From Candidatus Eiseniibacteriota bacterium (GTDB lineage: Bacteria > Orphanbacterota > Orphanbacteria > Orphanbacterales > Orphanbacteraceae), in NCBI GenBank assembly GCA_024276995.1, contig JAJRWB010000026.1, positions 1 through 33,749 on the forward strand: 33,749 bases of DNA, written 5' to 3'. Positions 15,799 through 25,050 of this stretch are shown one piece after another; position 1 is the first letter of the stretch, and every line of letters begins with the position of its first letter. The position numbers and the translations under genes were made by a program. Under the pieces are notes generated by a model. It was not told the origin of the DNA and ran no database searches. It saw only the letters and a program-made list of their open reading frames with translations.

Positions 15799-16497
15799 TC
15801 AATGGGTCAGGGCGTAGTTGACGATATTGATTGCCATGCGAAGCGCCTCTTCTCTCTTCTCGGGAGGATCGTGGTGGACTTCCGGATCCTCGAGACCGTC
15901 TCCGATGTCGGTATCGTACGTGTAGAACACGACGAGGCGGCCATCGTGATAGATGCCGAATCCCTTCGGCGGACCGCCGTCATGTTCATGAATCTTCGGC
16001 AGTACGCGGGGAAAATCGTAAAACGAATGGTAGATCGGGTGATCGAACGGGAGTTCCCTCAGCTCCTCGTCGGGGAAGACCTTCCGGATTTCCCTGCGAA
16101 AGTGCGTATCGAGTCCGTAGTTGTCGTCCACCCAGAGGAAGCCGCCATGGACGAGATGATAGCGAAGCCTTTCCGCCTCTCCCCGGGAGAAGCGCATCAT
16201 GCCGTGGCCGGTCATGTAGAGAAACGGATAACGGAACATCTCCTCGTCGAGGATCTCCACGCGCGCCTCTTCGCGGGCGGCGCGGATATTCGTCCTCTCC
16301 CTCAGACCGCCGAGCAGGTTCGGGAGCGACGTCGGGTCGCTGTACCAGTCGCCCCCGCCGTCGTATTTCACCCGCGCAATTGTGAACGCGTCCCCTTCCT
16401 CCCCGCGGGCGGGAGAGGGGGCGGCGGTGGAGGCGGCGATGAGAAGAACGGAGGCGAAGAACCGCGCGGCGCCTCCGAGACGGGTGAACAGCTTCAT
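15799..16497 (-). CDS. DUF4159 exported protein
   Basis: The 232-aa product has a signal peptide (about 1-28, ending AAPSPARGEE). A DUF4159 domain (PF13709) follows: FTIARVKYDGGGDWYSDP, then FRYPFLYMTGHG, a GGFLWVDDNYG turn, FPDEELRELPFDHPIYHSFY and a C-terminal GIYHDGRLVVFYTYDTDIGDG. The domain is a class-I glutamine-amidotransferase-like fold without an obvious catalytic Cys. The ATG at 16497 removes a long Arg-rich upstream extension and gives a proper signal peptide. No strong Shine-Dalgarno is visible. It lies 32 bases after the histidine kinase and just before DUF4175, the usual partner. Probably a periplasmic envelope factor. Confidence 0.85.
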   Translation of the reverse strand: MKLFTRLGGAARFFASVLLIAASTAAPSPARGEEGDAFTIARVKYDGGGDWYSDPTSLPNLLGGLRERTNIRAAREEARVEILDEEMFRYPFLYMTGHGMMRFSRGEAERLRYHLVHGGFLWVDDNYGLDTHFRREIRKVFPDEELRELPFDHPIYHSFYDFPRVLPKIHEHDGGPPKGFGIYHDGRLVVFYTYDTDIGDGLEDPEVHHDPPEKREEALRMAINIVNYALTH

Positions 16498-16529
16498 GAT
16501 ATGGACTATACGGTGCCCCCTCCCGCCGG

Positions 16530-19500
16530 TCAAACCGGCAGCGAGACGATCGCCGCGCTCCCGGCGCCCGCCGTCGACCCGATGACGATCGAGCCGCCAT
16601 AACCTTCTACTATGGAACGGGATATGGCGAGGCCGAGCCCCGTTCCATTCGTTCGGGTGGAGAAGTTCGGCTCGAAGAGCTTTCCTCGGGCCGCTTCCGA
16701 CACACCCGGGCCGTCGTCGGTGACGGTGATGACGAGGAGCGGCCCCTTTCGCGGTCGCTCGGATGTCGATTCCCACACTTCCCACCCCTTATCATTGACG
16801 GGGGGTCCATCGGCGATCTCGACCGACGCCGTGATCGTCCCCTTTCCGCCGGTCGCCTGCACGGCGTTCTCGAAAAGGTTGATCAGCACCCGGCGGATCT
16901 CCTCGCGGTCGACACGGATCGGCGGGAGATCTTCCGGCGCCGTCACCTCGATCACGCCCCCTCCTGCCGACTCCTCGTAGAGCCGGGCCACCTCGCGCAC
17001 GAGCGGCACCGGTGAGACCTCCTCGATCCTCCGGCGCGGCATGCGGGCGAAGGCGGAGAATTCGGTGGCGATCCTCCGGAGCGATTCGATCTCCTCGATG
17101 ATCAGCTCGGTCGACTCGTCGAGAATCTCGGGGAACCGATCGTGCCCGTCGTGGAACGCCCGGCGGATCTGCTGGGCGGAGAGCTTGATCGGTGTGAGGG
17201 GATTCTTGATCTCGTGGGCCACTTGGCGGGCCATCTCTCCCCAGGCCACCAGCTTCTTCGACTGGATCAGCGCGGTGAGATCCTCGAAGACCACCACCTT
17301 GCCGAGCCGGTTCCCGTCCGGGTCGGTGAGGAGGCTCGCCACGACGCGGAGTGTGATCCTTCCCCCCTGTCCGCGCAGCTCGATCTCCCTTTCCAGGAAG
17401 CCGCTTTCCGACCGATCGAGCCGATCGAGGATCTTCCCGAACACCGCGACGGCTTGGCCCTGCACCCGATCGCCCCGATTCGACTGCGACGGGTCCACGG
17501 GAATCTCCAGGATCCGCGAAGCCGCCGCATTGATCGTCACGATCTTGTCGCTCCTGTCGAAGGCGATCACTCCCGCGGCGACACTCCCGAGAATCGTCTC
17601 GATGAAACGCGTTCTCTCGGTGAGGGCCGTCCTGCTCCTGCGCAGTTCCCTCGTCATCCGGTTGAACGAAGCGACGAGGCGGCCGATCTCCCCGCGCGCC
17701 CTGTGCGGGATCGTGATGCTCAACACGCCCGAGCGGACCTGCGCCATCCCCCTCGTCAGGTCGGCCACCGGACGGGCGATCCGCTGCCCCATCACCTCGG
17801 CGACCACCACGATGATGAGGAGGGTGAGGAAGGTCAGATACGTGATTCCCGCGTACGCCCGGCTCACCGCACGCTGCGCCTCGTTGTCGCGAAAGAGGAG
17901 CGGCACGGCGAGAGTGCCCACCGGCTTTCCCCCGAAATCGCGAAGCGCGCCGTAACCGACGAGGTAGGGGGTGCCGGCGATCGTCTCCCACCCGAAACTC
18001 ACCTTGTCCCCCTTCAGCTCCAGGTTTCTGTACACCGGCGCCGGAAGACGGCCGGAAAGAACGCCCGCCTGGTAGAGTTCGGCGCGGGTGGAGACCGAGA
18101 GCACTCCGCCGGTGAAGAAGGTGAGGTCCTTGCCGACCCTCTCGCCAAGATCGAGCGCCCATTCCTCGTTCACCGGTTTCGAAAGGAGGAGAATCCCCTC
18201 GAGGGAGTTCTCGTATCCCTCGATGACGATCCCCACGAGGGCGACCATGGTGAGTGGGTCGCCCTGTTCGAAGTAGGTGACCGGCGCCCGACGTTCACGC
18301 ACTTCGCGAAGCGCCTCCGAGTCGACCGGGCCGATCCGGCCGTTTTGCAGAACGAGATCCCCTTCGGGGGTAAAGATTCCGAACCGTTTCAGACCCAATT
18401 CCAGGTCGACGAGCCTCTCCTCGTCGATATCGAGCACCCGGCGCCGGACGAAGGTGCTCCTCGAAAGCTCCTCCGCCTCGCGAATCGTCTCTTGTTCCAG
18501 CGCGTACCGGGCGGCCCGAAGCGATGTGCGCGCCTCCTTGCGGGCCGCTTCACGCACATATCTTCCCACCATCCTCCTTCCGGTCCCGGCGAGGAGGATC
18601 GCGGGAACGAGGGCGATCAAGAGGAAGGCGACGACCAGCTTATCTTGGAAGGTGAATTCCACCCCGCGAGAAATCGAGCCGCCGCCGAGGAGCGAAACTA
18701 GGAGCGCCGCCGGCACGGCGAGAACGAGGAGAAGCGCCGCGAGAGCGACACATGTGAGCGTGAGATCGATGAGGGCGAAAACGTGTCTCACCACGCTCCA
18801 CCTGGGAAGCGCGAAGGCGAGAACGCCCTTCCGGTCCGGGTCCTTCCAGCCGGTGTAGAACACATCGTACCGTCGATCGGCCGCCCGGGCGACGCGCCAC
18901 GCCGATCCGCCCCCCTCGACGAGCCGCACGATCTCTTCCCCGGGAGGCGGCAGGGAAGGGGTCTCGTTGCTCGACGTCGCCGTCACCTCGCCGTTCTCGT
19001 AGAGAACGATCTCCACTTCCTCCGGGAACCGCGAAAGCGTGCTCTCCACGGTTCTGTAGTTGCGGAAGATCGCCGCCGACGGGCCGCTCAGCTTCGAGGC
19101 GTACTCCAGGTTTTCGAGGAAATAGGGAATCGAGATGATCACCGCACCGGCGAGTTCCCCTTCATGGAAGAGCGGCGCCGCGCCGGTGTAGATCTCCACC
19201 GCCTCTCCGCGGACACGCCGGCGGCTCTTGAAGATCCGCGGCCCGGTGCGCCCGCGCATCTGCTGGAAAACGAAAGCGGCGCGCACGGGCGACCCGGAAG
19301 GCATGTCCATCGAGAAGCGGCTCACCACCGCCCCTTGCCGGTCGAGGATTTTCAGATCACAGCTGTAGTCGTGGCGGGAGAGGCCGCTCCGGATCCAGGC
19401 GTGAAACGCCTCCCGGTCGAGTTCCGCGCCCGGCCGGGTGAGATCGGCCAGAAGCGCGTCGTCGTCCATCAGGAAACGGAGCGACTCTTCGAGTACCGAC

Positions 19501-21188
19501 CTTTTCGTTTCGTCCTCCCTGTCTGCGAAGCGGACCGCCCTCTCCTCGACCCGGTTTCTTTCGATCTCCGCCGAGGCGGCGCGTATCGGGGCGTAGGAGA
19601 CGAGCGCCACGGCGCCGACAAAGCCGAGTCCTTTCCAGAGGCGCCACGCCCGTCCCCGAAGAAGGAAAAGGAGAAGGAGCGCGTTCGCCATCATCACCGC
19701 GGGGGAGAGGAGAATCACGTGGCCGGTGCTGACCGCGATCCAAGAGAGGGCGACCGACGCCGCGCCCAGGAGGGCGGCGATGAGAAACCGGACCGGGAAG
19801 GTCAGCGTGGGACCGACCCGTCTTCCGGGAAAACCATATCTTCCCGCAAGGAGGAATCCCCCGTCGATGAAGAGAAGGTACGACGCGATGCAGAGGAAGA
19901 GCGCCGACTCGAGGAGGAGCGCGGCGGGCGACTCGGTGCGGGTCGGCCCGGCGAAGAGACCGGCCGGCGACGACGCGACCACGTGGGAAAGGCCGGCGAG
20001 AAAAAGGGCGGTGACGGCGCTGAGAAGGAGCATCACGGCCAATGCCCGGCCCGGGCGGCGCCGGCGCGGCGACGTGTCGTCCCTTCCGGGCGACGCGACC
20101 CTCTCGCGCACGATCATCGCCGCCAGGAAGAGGACGGAGAATGTGAGGACCAGTTCGACCGGCGAGTGGAGCTGCCTCGTGACCATGCCGGGCGATCGGT
20201 CGCCCAGGAAAAGGGGGACGCCGAGCCGACCGGGGAGATCGAACAGTGCGAGAAGGATACGCGCGGCCACGATCGAGAACACCGGCATCGACCGCATCAT
20301 CGCCCGCGGGCCGGCCGCACCTTTCGAATCATCCGTCGCGCTCCTCCAGGGAAGGAGGGAGAGCGCCAGGAGAAAGAAAAGCACCGCCGCCATCCGGGAA
20401 GAACCGGCCGCCGCCCGTTTCGCCCATCCGTCCCGAGCGAAGCCGACGGTCGTCGCCCTGCCGATCGCTCCCCGCTTTTCCAGCCGGATCCACCGGCCGA
20501 CGCCCGCCGAGGACGGGTAGAGCGTCACGTCACATCCGAGTTCGTCCCGGAGCCATTCGCTGAAAGGGACCGGCCGGCCGAACTCACCGCCCAAAGAGGG
20601 ATTGCGCCCGACGGGAACGACGAGCCTCACGCTTCCCGCCGGCTCCGATTCGATTTCGCCCTCGCGGGATCGAACGGGAGTCTCCACCACGAGGAAGAGC
20701 CGGGAAGGATCGGCGACGATGCGGACCTTTTGCACGCCCCCGGGCGGGTCAAGGTCGGGGAGTTCGCCCCACCAGGCCACGGGCGCCTTCGCCCCCCCGG
20801 ATATCCCGACGACGTCGAGGGAGACGCCCCACGAACGCCACCGGTCGGGCATCTCCTCCGCCATTGCCGCGAGACGATCGAAAGCGGCGATCTTGGCGTC
20901 GCGGGAGGCGTTCGCCCGGACCGCCCCCGCGACGGCATCGTTTTCGGCGATCTTCCGTGCGAACGAGGCGAACCGCTCGACCCGAACCGAGAGGATCTCG
21001 ATGAGCCGTCTCATCTCCGGCGGGTAGACGTTCCGGCCGCGGGGGGGAGCGCCTTCGCCTCCCCGCGGGCCGGCGAAATGGGAAGCGCAGGCGGCGGCAA
21101 CGGCGAAGAACAGAAGGAACGCGGAAAGCCGCCGCCGGCCGGGAGAGAATGGGGGGAAATGGAAGAACCGCGTTCGTCTGTTCCGCAT
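16530..21188 (-). CDS. very large NtrY-like membrane histidine kinase
   Basis: The 1552-aa product combines a polytopic sensor with a complete kinase. An N-terminal helix (about 20-37) and a periplasmic-type domain to about 260 precede about eight hydrophobic helices (about 266-560). A second sensor-like domain (about 570-795), two more helices (about 800-838 and 845-866) and a third extracytoplasmic domain follow. Then come a helix near 1113-1130, HAMP (about 1133-1180), PAS (about 1190-1260), HisKA with His1325 in VAHEIKNPLTPIKLSAQQ, and HATPase with Asn1441 (LINLFENAVQAT), DDGPGV and GTGLGLAISRSIVEGYGG. The last 700 residues match NtrY in order. The extra 800 N-terminal residues are unusual. 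I chose the ATG at 21188, with GGAGGA 9 bases upstream. No response regulator lies nearby. Confidence 0.9.
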   Translation of the reverse strand: MRNRRTRFFHFPPFSPGRRRLSAFLLFFAVAAACASHFAGPRGGEGAPPRGRNVYPPEMRRLIEILSVRVERFASFARKIAENDAVAGAVRANASRDAKIAAFDRLAAMAEEMPDRWRSWGVSLDVVGISGGAKAPVAWWGELPDLDPPGGVQKVRIVADPSRLFLVVETPVRSREGEIESEPAGSVRLVVPVGRNPSLGGEFGRPVPFSEWLRDELGCDVTLYPSSAGVGRWIRLEKRGAIGRATTVGFARDGWAKRAAAGSSRMAAVLFFLLALSLLPWRSATDDSKGAAGPRAMMRSMPVFSIVAARILLALFDLPGRLGVPLFLGDRSPGMVTRQLHSPVELVLTFSVLFLAAMIVRERVASPGRDDTSPRRRRPGRALAVMLLLSAVTALFLAGLSHVVASSPAGLFAGPTRTESPAALLLESALFLCIASYLLFIDGGFLLAGRYGFPGRRVGPTLTFPVRFLIAALLGAASVALSWIAVSTGHVILLSPAVMMANALLLLFLLRGRAWRLWKGLGFVGAVALVSYAPIRAASAEIERNRVEERAVRFADREDETKRSVLEESLRFLMDDDALLADLTRPGAELDREAFHAWIRSGLSRHDYSCDLKILDRQGAVVSRFSMDMPSGSPVRAAFVFQQMRGRTGPRIFKSRRRVRGEAVEIYTGAAPLFHEGELAGAVIISIPYFLENLEYASKLSGPSAAIFRNYRTVESTLSRFPEEVEIVLYENGEVTATSSNETPSLPPPGEEIVRLVEGGGSAWRVARAADRRYDVFYTGWKDPDRKGVLAFALPRWSVVRHVFALIDLTLTCVALAALLLVLAVPAALLVSLLGGGSISRGVEFTFQDKLVVAFLLIALVPAILLAGTGRRMVGRYVREAARKEARTSLRAARYALEQETIREAEELSRSTFVRRRVLDIDEERLVDLELGLKRFGIFTPEGDLVLQNGRIGPVDSEALREVRERRAPVTYFEQGDPLTMVALVGIVIEGYENSLEGILLLSKPVNEEWALDLGERVGKDLTFFTGGVLSVSTRAELYQAGVLSGRLPAPVYRNLELKGDKVSFGWETIAGTPYLVGYGALRDFGGKPVGTLAVPLLFRDNEAQRAVSRAYAGITYLTFLTLLIIVVVAEVMGQRIARPVADLTRGMAQVRSGVLSITIPHRARGEIGRLVASFNRMTRELRRSRTALTERTRFIETILGSVAAGVIAFDRSDKIVTINAAASRILEIPVDPSQSNRGDRVQGQAVAVFGKILDRLDRSESGFLEREIELRGQGGRITLRVVASLLTDPDGNRLGKVVVFEDLTALIQSKKLVAWGEMARQVAHEIKNPLTPIKLSAQQIRRAFHDGHDRFPEILDESTELIIEEIESLRRIATEFSAFARMPRRRIEEVSPVPLVREVARLYEESAGGGVIEVTAPEDLPPIRVDREEIRRVLINLFENAVQATGGKGTITASVEIADGPPVNDKGWEVWESTSERPRKGPLLVITVTDDGPGVSEAARGKLFEPNFSTRTNGTGLGLAISRSIVEGYGGSIVIGSTAGAGSAAIVSLPV

Positions 21189-21299
21189 GAAACGACATCC
21201 TCCCCCGGGAAATCCCGTAGCAGGCCCGGCGGACCGGCCCTCTCCCGGAATCCGCAAGGGACGTGCCACCGCACGGCCGGGTAGGATGTCGCAATCGGC

Positions 21300-21318
21300 T
21301 GTTACAGGATCTGTTACA
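21300..21318. promoter_or_regulatory. direct repeat upstream of the histidine kinase
   Basis: TGTTACA occurs at 21300-21306 and 21312-21318, 12 bases apart start to start, about one helical turn. It lies about 110 bases before the kinase start, in the 237-base gap after secF. This is a plausible operator for a dimeric regulator; no regulator is identified. Confidence 0.3.
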
Positions 21319-21410
21319 ACCGTGAAAACGGCCCGGCCCGGGGACGACCGTCCACGAATGAGGATCCCCTGTAGCTTAGAGGGGACAGGAGGAGGTCGAT
21401 CCTCTCTCCC

Positions 21411-21425
21411 CCGGCGCTCGGCCGG
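21411..21425 (-). terminator. weak hairpin directly after secF
   Basis: CCGGC-GCTCG-GCCGG forms a perfect 5-bp stem immediately after the secF stop codon, but no T-run follows. A second 6-bp stem (TCCCCT against AGGGGA, 21365-21385) lies further on, also without a T-run. Termination here is uncertain. Confidence 0.25.
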
Positions 21426-22355
21426 CTATTTCTTCGTTTTCGCCTTCCCCTTCGCCGCGTGCGCCCGGGCGGTCGACCAGTTGGTCCATTCCACCAGGAT
21501 CGGGCTCGCCACGAAAATCGAAGAATACGTTCCGACGATCACACCGATGAGGAGCGCGACCGAGAAGTCGCGGATCACCGATCCCCCGACGATGATCAGG
21601 AAGGCCACCACGGCCAGCGTGGTGAGGGAAGTGAGAATGGTTCTCGAAAGCGTCCGATTGATCGCCGTGTTCAGCACCCTGTCGTACGGTTTTCTCGCGA
21701 ACAACCTCAGATCCTCCCGGATCCTGTCGAAGACGACGATCGTATCGTTCAGCGAGTAGCCGACAATGGTGAGGAACGCCGCGATCACCGCCAGGGAGAT
21801 CTCGTAGTTCACAATGGAGAAGAATCCGAGGGTGATCAAGACGTCGTGGATGAGGGCGATCACCGCGGCGACGGCGAATCGGAATTCGAAACGCCAGGAG
21901 ATGTACGCGAGGATGCCGAGGATCGAGAATAGGATGGCGAGAAACGCCTTTCCTCTCAGCTCTTTCCCGATACGCGGACCGACCGTCTCTTCACGACGCA
22001 GTTCCACCGTCCTTTCGGGATAGGCTTCCCGGAACCGGCCGAGCAGTTTCGGCCCGAGCTGCCCGCTCGCATCCGACTTCTCCACGCGCAGAAGAATCTC
22101 CCGCGGATCGCCGAACTCCTGCACCTCGAAGGTGCCGACGTCGGCCTTCTCGGCGGCGGCACGGATCCCCTCGACCGGAACCGGCTGATCGAAACGGACC
22201 TCGAGGACGCTTCCCCCCTTGAAGTCGATCGAGTAGTTCAGCCCCTTGTGGAAAAGAATCGAGAAGAGTCCGATGGCGATCAGGCTTCCCGAGATCAGGT
22301 AGGCGCCGCGCCTCCTGTTGATGAATTCGAAGTTAACGTTGGTCAGGAATTCCAT
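21426..22355 (-). CDS. secF: protein translocase subunit SecF
   Basis: SecF works with SecD in the inner membrane, using the proton motive force to help pull exported proteins through SecYEG. The 309-aa product has the usual size and six-helix layout. The first helix (about 17-36) is followed by the GLNYSIDFKGGSVLEVRF signature and a periplasmic domain to about 130. Five clustered helices then include FLTIVGYSLNDTIVVFDRIRE, the conserved Asp/Arg motif of TM4. The C-terminus is a short Lys-rich tail. The ATG at 22355 has AGGAG 8 bases upstream and lies 31 bases after secD, so the two form one transcript. Confidence 0.96.
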   Translation of the reverse strand: MEFLTNVNFEFINRRRGAYLISGSLIAIGLFSILFHKGLNYSIDFKGGSVLEVRFDQPVPVEGIRAAAEKADVGTFEVQEFGDPREILLRVEKSDASGQLGPKLLGRFREAYPERTVELRREETVGPRIGKELRGKAFLAILFSILGILAYISWRFEFRFAVAAVIALIHDVLITLGFFSIVNYEISLAVIAAFLTIVGYSLNDTIVVFDRIREDLRLFARKPYDRVLNTAINRTLSRTILTSLTTLAVVAFLIIVGGSVIRDFSVALLIGVIVGTYSSIFVASPILVEWTNWSTARAHAAKGKAKTKK

Positions 22356-22386
22356 TTGATTCGCTCCTCACCTCAATCCCGGTCTT

Positions 22387-24039
22387 TTATATGCTCAGTT
22401 TCTTCACGGCGAACCGGTCCACTAGAAAATCGAAGATCAGCCTGGTGATAATCAGGGCGCAGAACATGGACGAAAGGATGCCCACGCTCAGTGTCACCGC
22501 GAAACCTTTCACGCTGGCGGTGCCGAACTGGAGCAGCACGAACGCCGTGATCAGCGTCGTGATGTTGGCGTCCAGAATCGTCCGGAACGCCCTGCTGTAG
22601 CCGCTCTCGATCGAGGCGCGCACCGTTTTCCTGTTTCGGATCTCTTCGCGGATTCTCTCGAAAATCAGCACGTTCGCGTCCACCGCCATGCCGATGGTCA
22701 GAATGATCCCCGCGATTCCCGGAAGGGTGAGCGTCGCTTTCAGGCCGGCCATCACGGCCATGAGGAAGACGAGGTTCAGGAAGAGGCCGATATTCGCCAC
22801 CACCCCGGCGCCCTTGTAGTAGATCAGCATGAACACCGCCACGGCGATCACCCCCATGACGGCGGCGCGCACTCCCTGGCGGATCGAGTCGCGCCCGAGA
22901 GAGGGACCGACGGTCCGTTCCTCGACGAACTTGAGGCTCGCGGGCAGCGCGCCCGCACGGAGAACGATGGAGAGGATCTTCGCCTCGTCCATTTCGAAGC
23001 CGCCGGTAATCGACGCGTTCCCCCTCGGGATCTTCCCCCGGATCGTCGGCGCAGACTGGACGTGACCGTCGAGCACGATGGCGAGACGGCGGCCGACGTT
23101 GTCCCCGGTGACGCGGGCGAATTCGTGGCTTCCCTCGCTCGTAAGGGTGAGCGAAACACCCGGCGCGTTCGGGGCGTTTCTATCGAGCCCGATCTGCACG
23201 CGGGCGTTGGAGATCGACGCTCCCGTGATCTCCGCCCGGTCGTTGAGCAGGTAGAGGGCCTTCATCTTCTGGCCCTGGAAATCCTTCGGATCCCTTCCCC
23301 ATGCGAAAAGCGTTCCGAAAGGCATGATCCCCTTGACACCCGGATCGTTCAGAATCGAATCGACCTTGGCGACCGACTCCTCGGGCACCCATGCCTGGTC
23401 CTGCGCGCCCGAACGGAAGAAGCGCAGAAGGGACGTGAGCCTCGTCTTCGCTTCCTCGTCCGCCGCCGTCTCCTCGTCGGCGAGGAAATCATCCGCCGCG
23501 GAACTGTCGGAGGAGTCGGCCACGGTCTCATCGGTCTTCTTCTTCTCTTTCGATGCGTCGGACTGGAGGTAGAGATACTCGTCGATCCGCCGGAGGGTTT
23601 CTGTGAAGTCGGCGGCCGATCGCACCAATTTGAACTCGAGCAACGCGGTCTGGCCGATCAGCTTCTTCGCCTGCTGGGCGTCCTGGACCCCGGGAAGCTG
23701 AACGACGATCCTGTCCTCGCCCTGCTTCTGGATCGAAGGCTCGGAGACGCCGAACTGGTCCACACGGTTCCGGATGATCTCGAGGGCGCGGTCGATCGCG
23801 TCGTCCGCCTCATCCTCGGAGAGCCCCGACTTGTCCACCTCCATGACGAGATGCATCCCCCCCTGCAGGTCGAGGCCGAGACGAAGCGCCTTCCCTCTGA
23901 GGGCGGCGTACTTCTCCTCTCCCATCTTCTCCCTCTCCTCGGGAGAGAGGGTGATCACCCGGTACGTCGGGTAAAGATAGAATACGCTCAACACGAGCGC
24001 CGCGAGCACAAGGACGATCTTCAAACGGTTCTTGCCCAT
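22387..24039 (-). CDS. secD: protein translocase subunit SecD
   Basis: SecD is the larger partner of SecF in the export-assisting RND-like complex. The 550-aa product has one N-terminal helix (about 7-22), then GLDLQGGMHLVMEVD, the P1 head with QFGVSEPSIQKQGEDRIVVQLPGV and IGQTALLEFKLV, and five C-terminal helices carrying GMAVDANVLIFERIREEIR. An acidic insert rich in Asp/Glu/Ala (about 155-200, DSSDSSAADDFLADEE) sits inside the periplasmic part and is longer than in the classical protein. The ATG at 24039 follows GGAGGA by 8 bases. It is preceded by the polysaccharide deacetylase gene at 25 bases and followed by secF. Confidence 0.96.
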   Translation of the reverse strand: MGKNRLKIVLVLAALVLSVFYLYPTYRVITLSPEEREKMGEEKYAALRGKALRLGLDLQGGMHLVMEVDKSGLSEDEADDAIDRALEIIRNRVDQFGVSEPSIQKQGEDRIVVQLPGVQDAQQAKKLIGQTALLEFKLVRSAADFTETLRRIDEYLYLQSDASKEKKKTDETVADSSDSSAADDFLADEETAADEEAKTRLTSLLRFFRSGAQDQAWVPEESVAKVDSILNDPGVKGIMPFGTLFAWGRDPKDFQGQKMKALYLLNDRAEITGASISNARVQIGLDRNAPNAPGVSLTLTSEGSHEFARVTGDNVGRRLAIVLDGHVQSAPTIRGKIPRGNASITGGFEMDEAKILSIVLRAGALPASLKFVEERTVGPSLGRDSIRQGVRAAVMGVIAVAVFMLIYYKGAGVVANIGLFLNLVFLMAVMAGLKATLTLPGIAGIILTIGMAVDANVLIFERIREEIRNRKTVRASIESGYSRAFRTILDANITTLITAFVLLQFGTASVKGFAVTLSVGILSSMFCALIITRLIFDFLVDRFAVKKLSI

Positions 24040-24063
24040 CCGTTCGTTCCTCCGGATCGAGAC

Positions 24064-24855
24064 TTATTCCGCTCCCCTCACGAGTTCCCTCGCGAAGACG
24101 AGCCGTATCCCGAGCTTCTCGAACTCGGGGAGTTTTTGACGCAGTGCCTCCAGCGCAATCCGCCGCGGGTGACCGATTCCGATCGCCGCGCCGGTGCGCA
24201 TCGCGATCTCTCCCAGGCGGTCCAAGTTGGCGAGAATCTCCTCGCCGTCGTCATACCCGGTATCCCAGAAGAGACGGTTCTCTCCGAACCGGACGTGGAG
24301 CGAATCGGCCACGTCCCGCGCCAGATCGGAGGCGATGGTTTTCGAATCGATGAAATAGAGATCTCTCGCGGAAACCTCCTCGAGCACCACGGTGACGATG
24401 CGACGGTCCAGCATCGCCCGAGAGCCCATGTGATTGTTCGCCCCCTCGAAGAAAGGGAACGAGTCGAGCACGTCCGCCAGTCTTCTCCGCAGGCTTTCCT
24501 CGTCGTCGGCGACCATGAGCGCGCCCGGCCCCGGATTCTTGGCCGGATACTCGATCGGCTCCATCGGGATATGGGCGATCAGCGCCTTCCCCGCCTCGAT
24601 CGTCTCCTCTGCGATCCGGCCGGCGTATCGCGTCCCGGGGACCACCGACAACGTGAGCGGCGCATCGATCGAGAGAAACCCGGTCACCGTACCGTCGTAC
24701 GAATACCCGAAGTCGTCCACGACGATGGCGAGCCGCGGTTCATCCGGAAGCCGGGGCGCCCCCGACCCTCCGGAGGGGAGGAGCGCGAGAATAAGCGCTA
24801 CCCCCCCGACAAACGCCGAAACCGATCTGCGCGGCCCTCTCCGGGGCAATTCCAT
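24064..24855 (-). CDS. divergent polysaccharide deacetylase family protein
   Basis: The 263-aa product has a signal peptide or anchor (about 12-33) and a divergent polysaccharide deacetylase domain (PF04748, the YibQ family). Metal-site motifs of the NodB-like fold are present: VVDDFGY with Asp47/48, AHIPMEP with His95, the NNHMGS box near 145, and DSKT further on. The family is thought to act on envelope polysaccharide in the periplasm; its substrate is not settled. I chose the ATG at 24855, 9 bases after AGGGG; a TTG two codons upstream is possible. It heads a transcript with secD and secF, under a TTGACA-18-TAAGCT promoter. Confidence 0.88.
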   Translation of the reverse strand: MELPRRGPRRSVSAFVGGVALILALLPSGGSGAPRLPDEPRLAIVVDDFGYSYDGTVTGFLSIDAPLTLSVVPGTRYAGRIAEETIEAGKALIAHIPMEPIEYPAKNPGPGALMVADDEESLRRRLADVLDSFPFFEGANNHMGSRAMLDRRIVTVVLEEVSARDLYFIDSKTIASDLARDVADSLHVRFGENRLFWDTGYDDGEEILANLDRLGEIAMRTGAAIGIGHPRRIALEALRQKLPEFEKLGIRLVFARELVRGAE

Positions 24856-24910
24856 GGGCAACTACCCCTTTTCAGACCACCAGCGACCCATCGGTGACAC
24901 AAAGGTATAC

Positions 24911-24940
24911 AGCTTACGGGGTGGGTGCGCTTTCTGTCAA
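24911..24940 (-). promoter_or_regulatory. promoter of the deacetylase-secDF transcript
   Basis: A perfect TTGACA (24940-24935), an 18-base spacer and TAAGCT (24916-24911) on the minus strand. It gives a leader of roughly 50 bases before the deacetylase ATG. It lies just beyond the terminator of the preceding lipoprotein gene, which supports a new transcription unit. Confidence 0.6.
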
Positions 24941-24987
24941 TCGAATTCAGGTCGATCGGGAGGAACGAAGCGGCGGCGAAGGAGAGC

Positions 24988-25013
24988 GAAAAAGAGGGGC
25001 GCCGAAGCGCCCC
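24988..25013 (-). terminator. rho-independent terminator of the lipoprotein gene
   Basis: On the minus strand GGGGCGC, loop TTCG, GCGCCCC (25013-24996) is followed by TCTTTTT. The 7-bp GC stem, stable UUCG-type tetraloop and T-run make this a classical terminator, 38 bases after the lipoprotein stop. Confidence 0.9.
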
Positions 25014-25050
25014 GGATCGGAAGATCGATTTGCGGTTCGCGGAAGGGGGA

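Noticed and set aside
21361-21425. tRNA-like sequence (GTAGCTTAG followed by GGTCGATCC)
   Set aside because: The acceptor stem, anticodon arm and T-stem pairing do not form and the spacing is too short for a tRNA.
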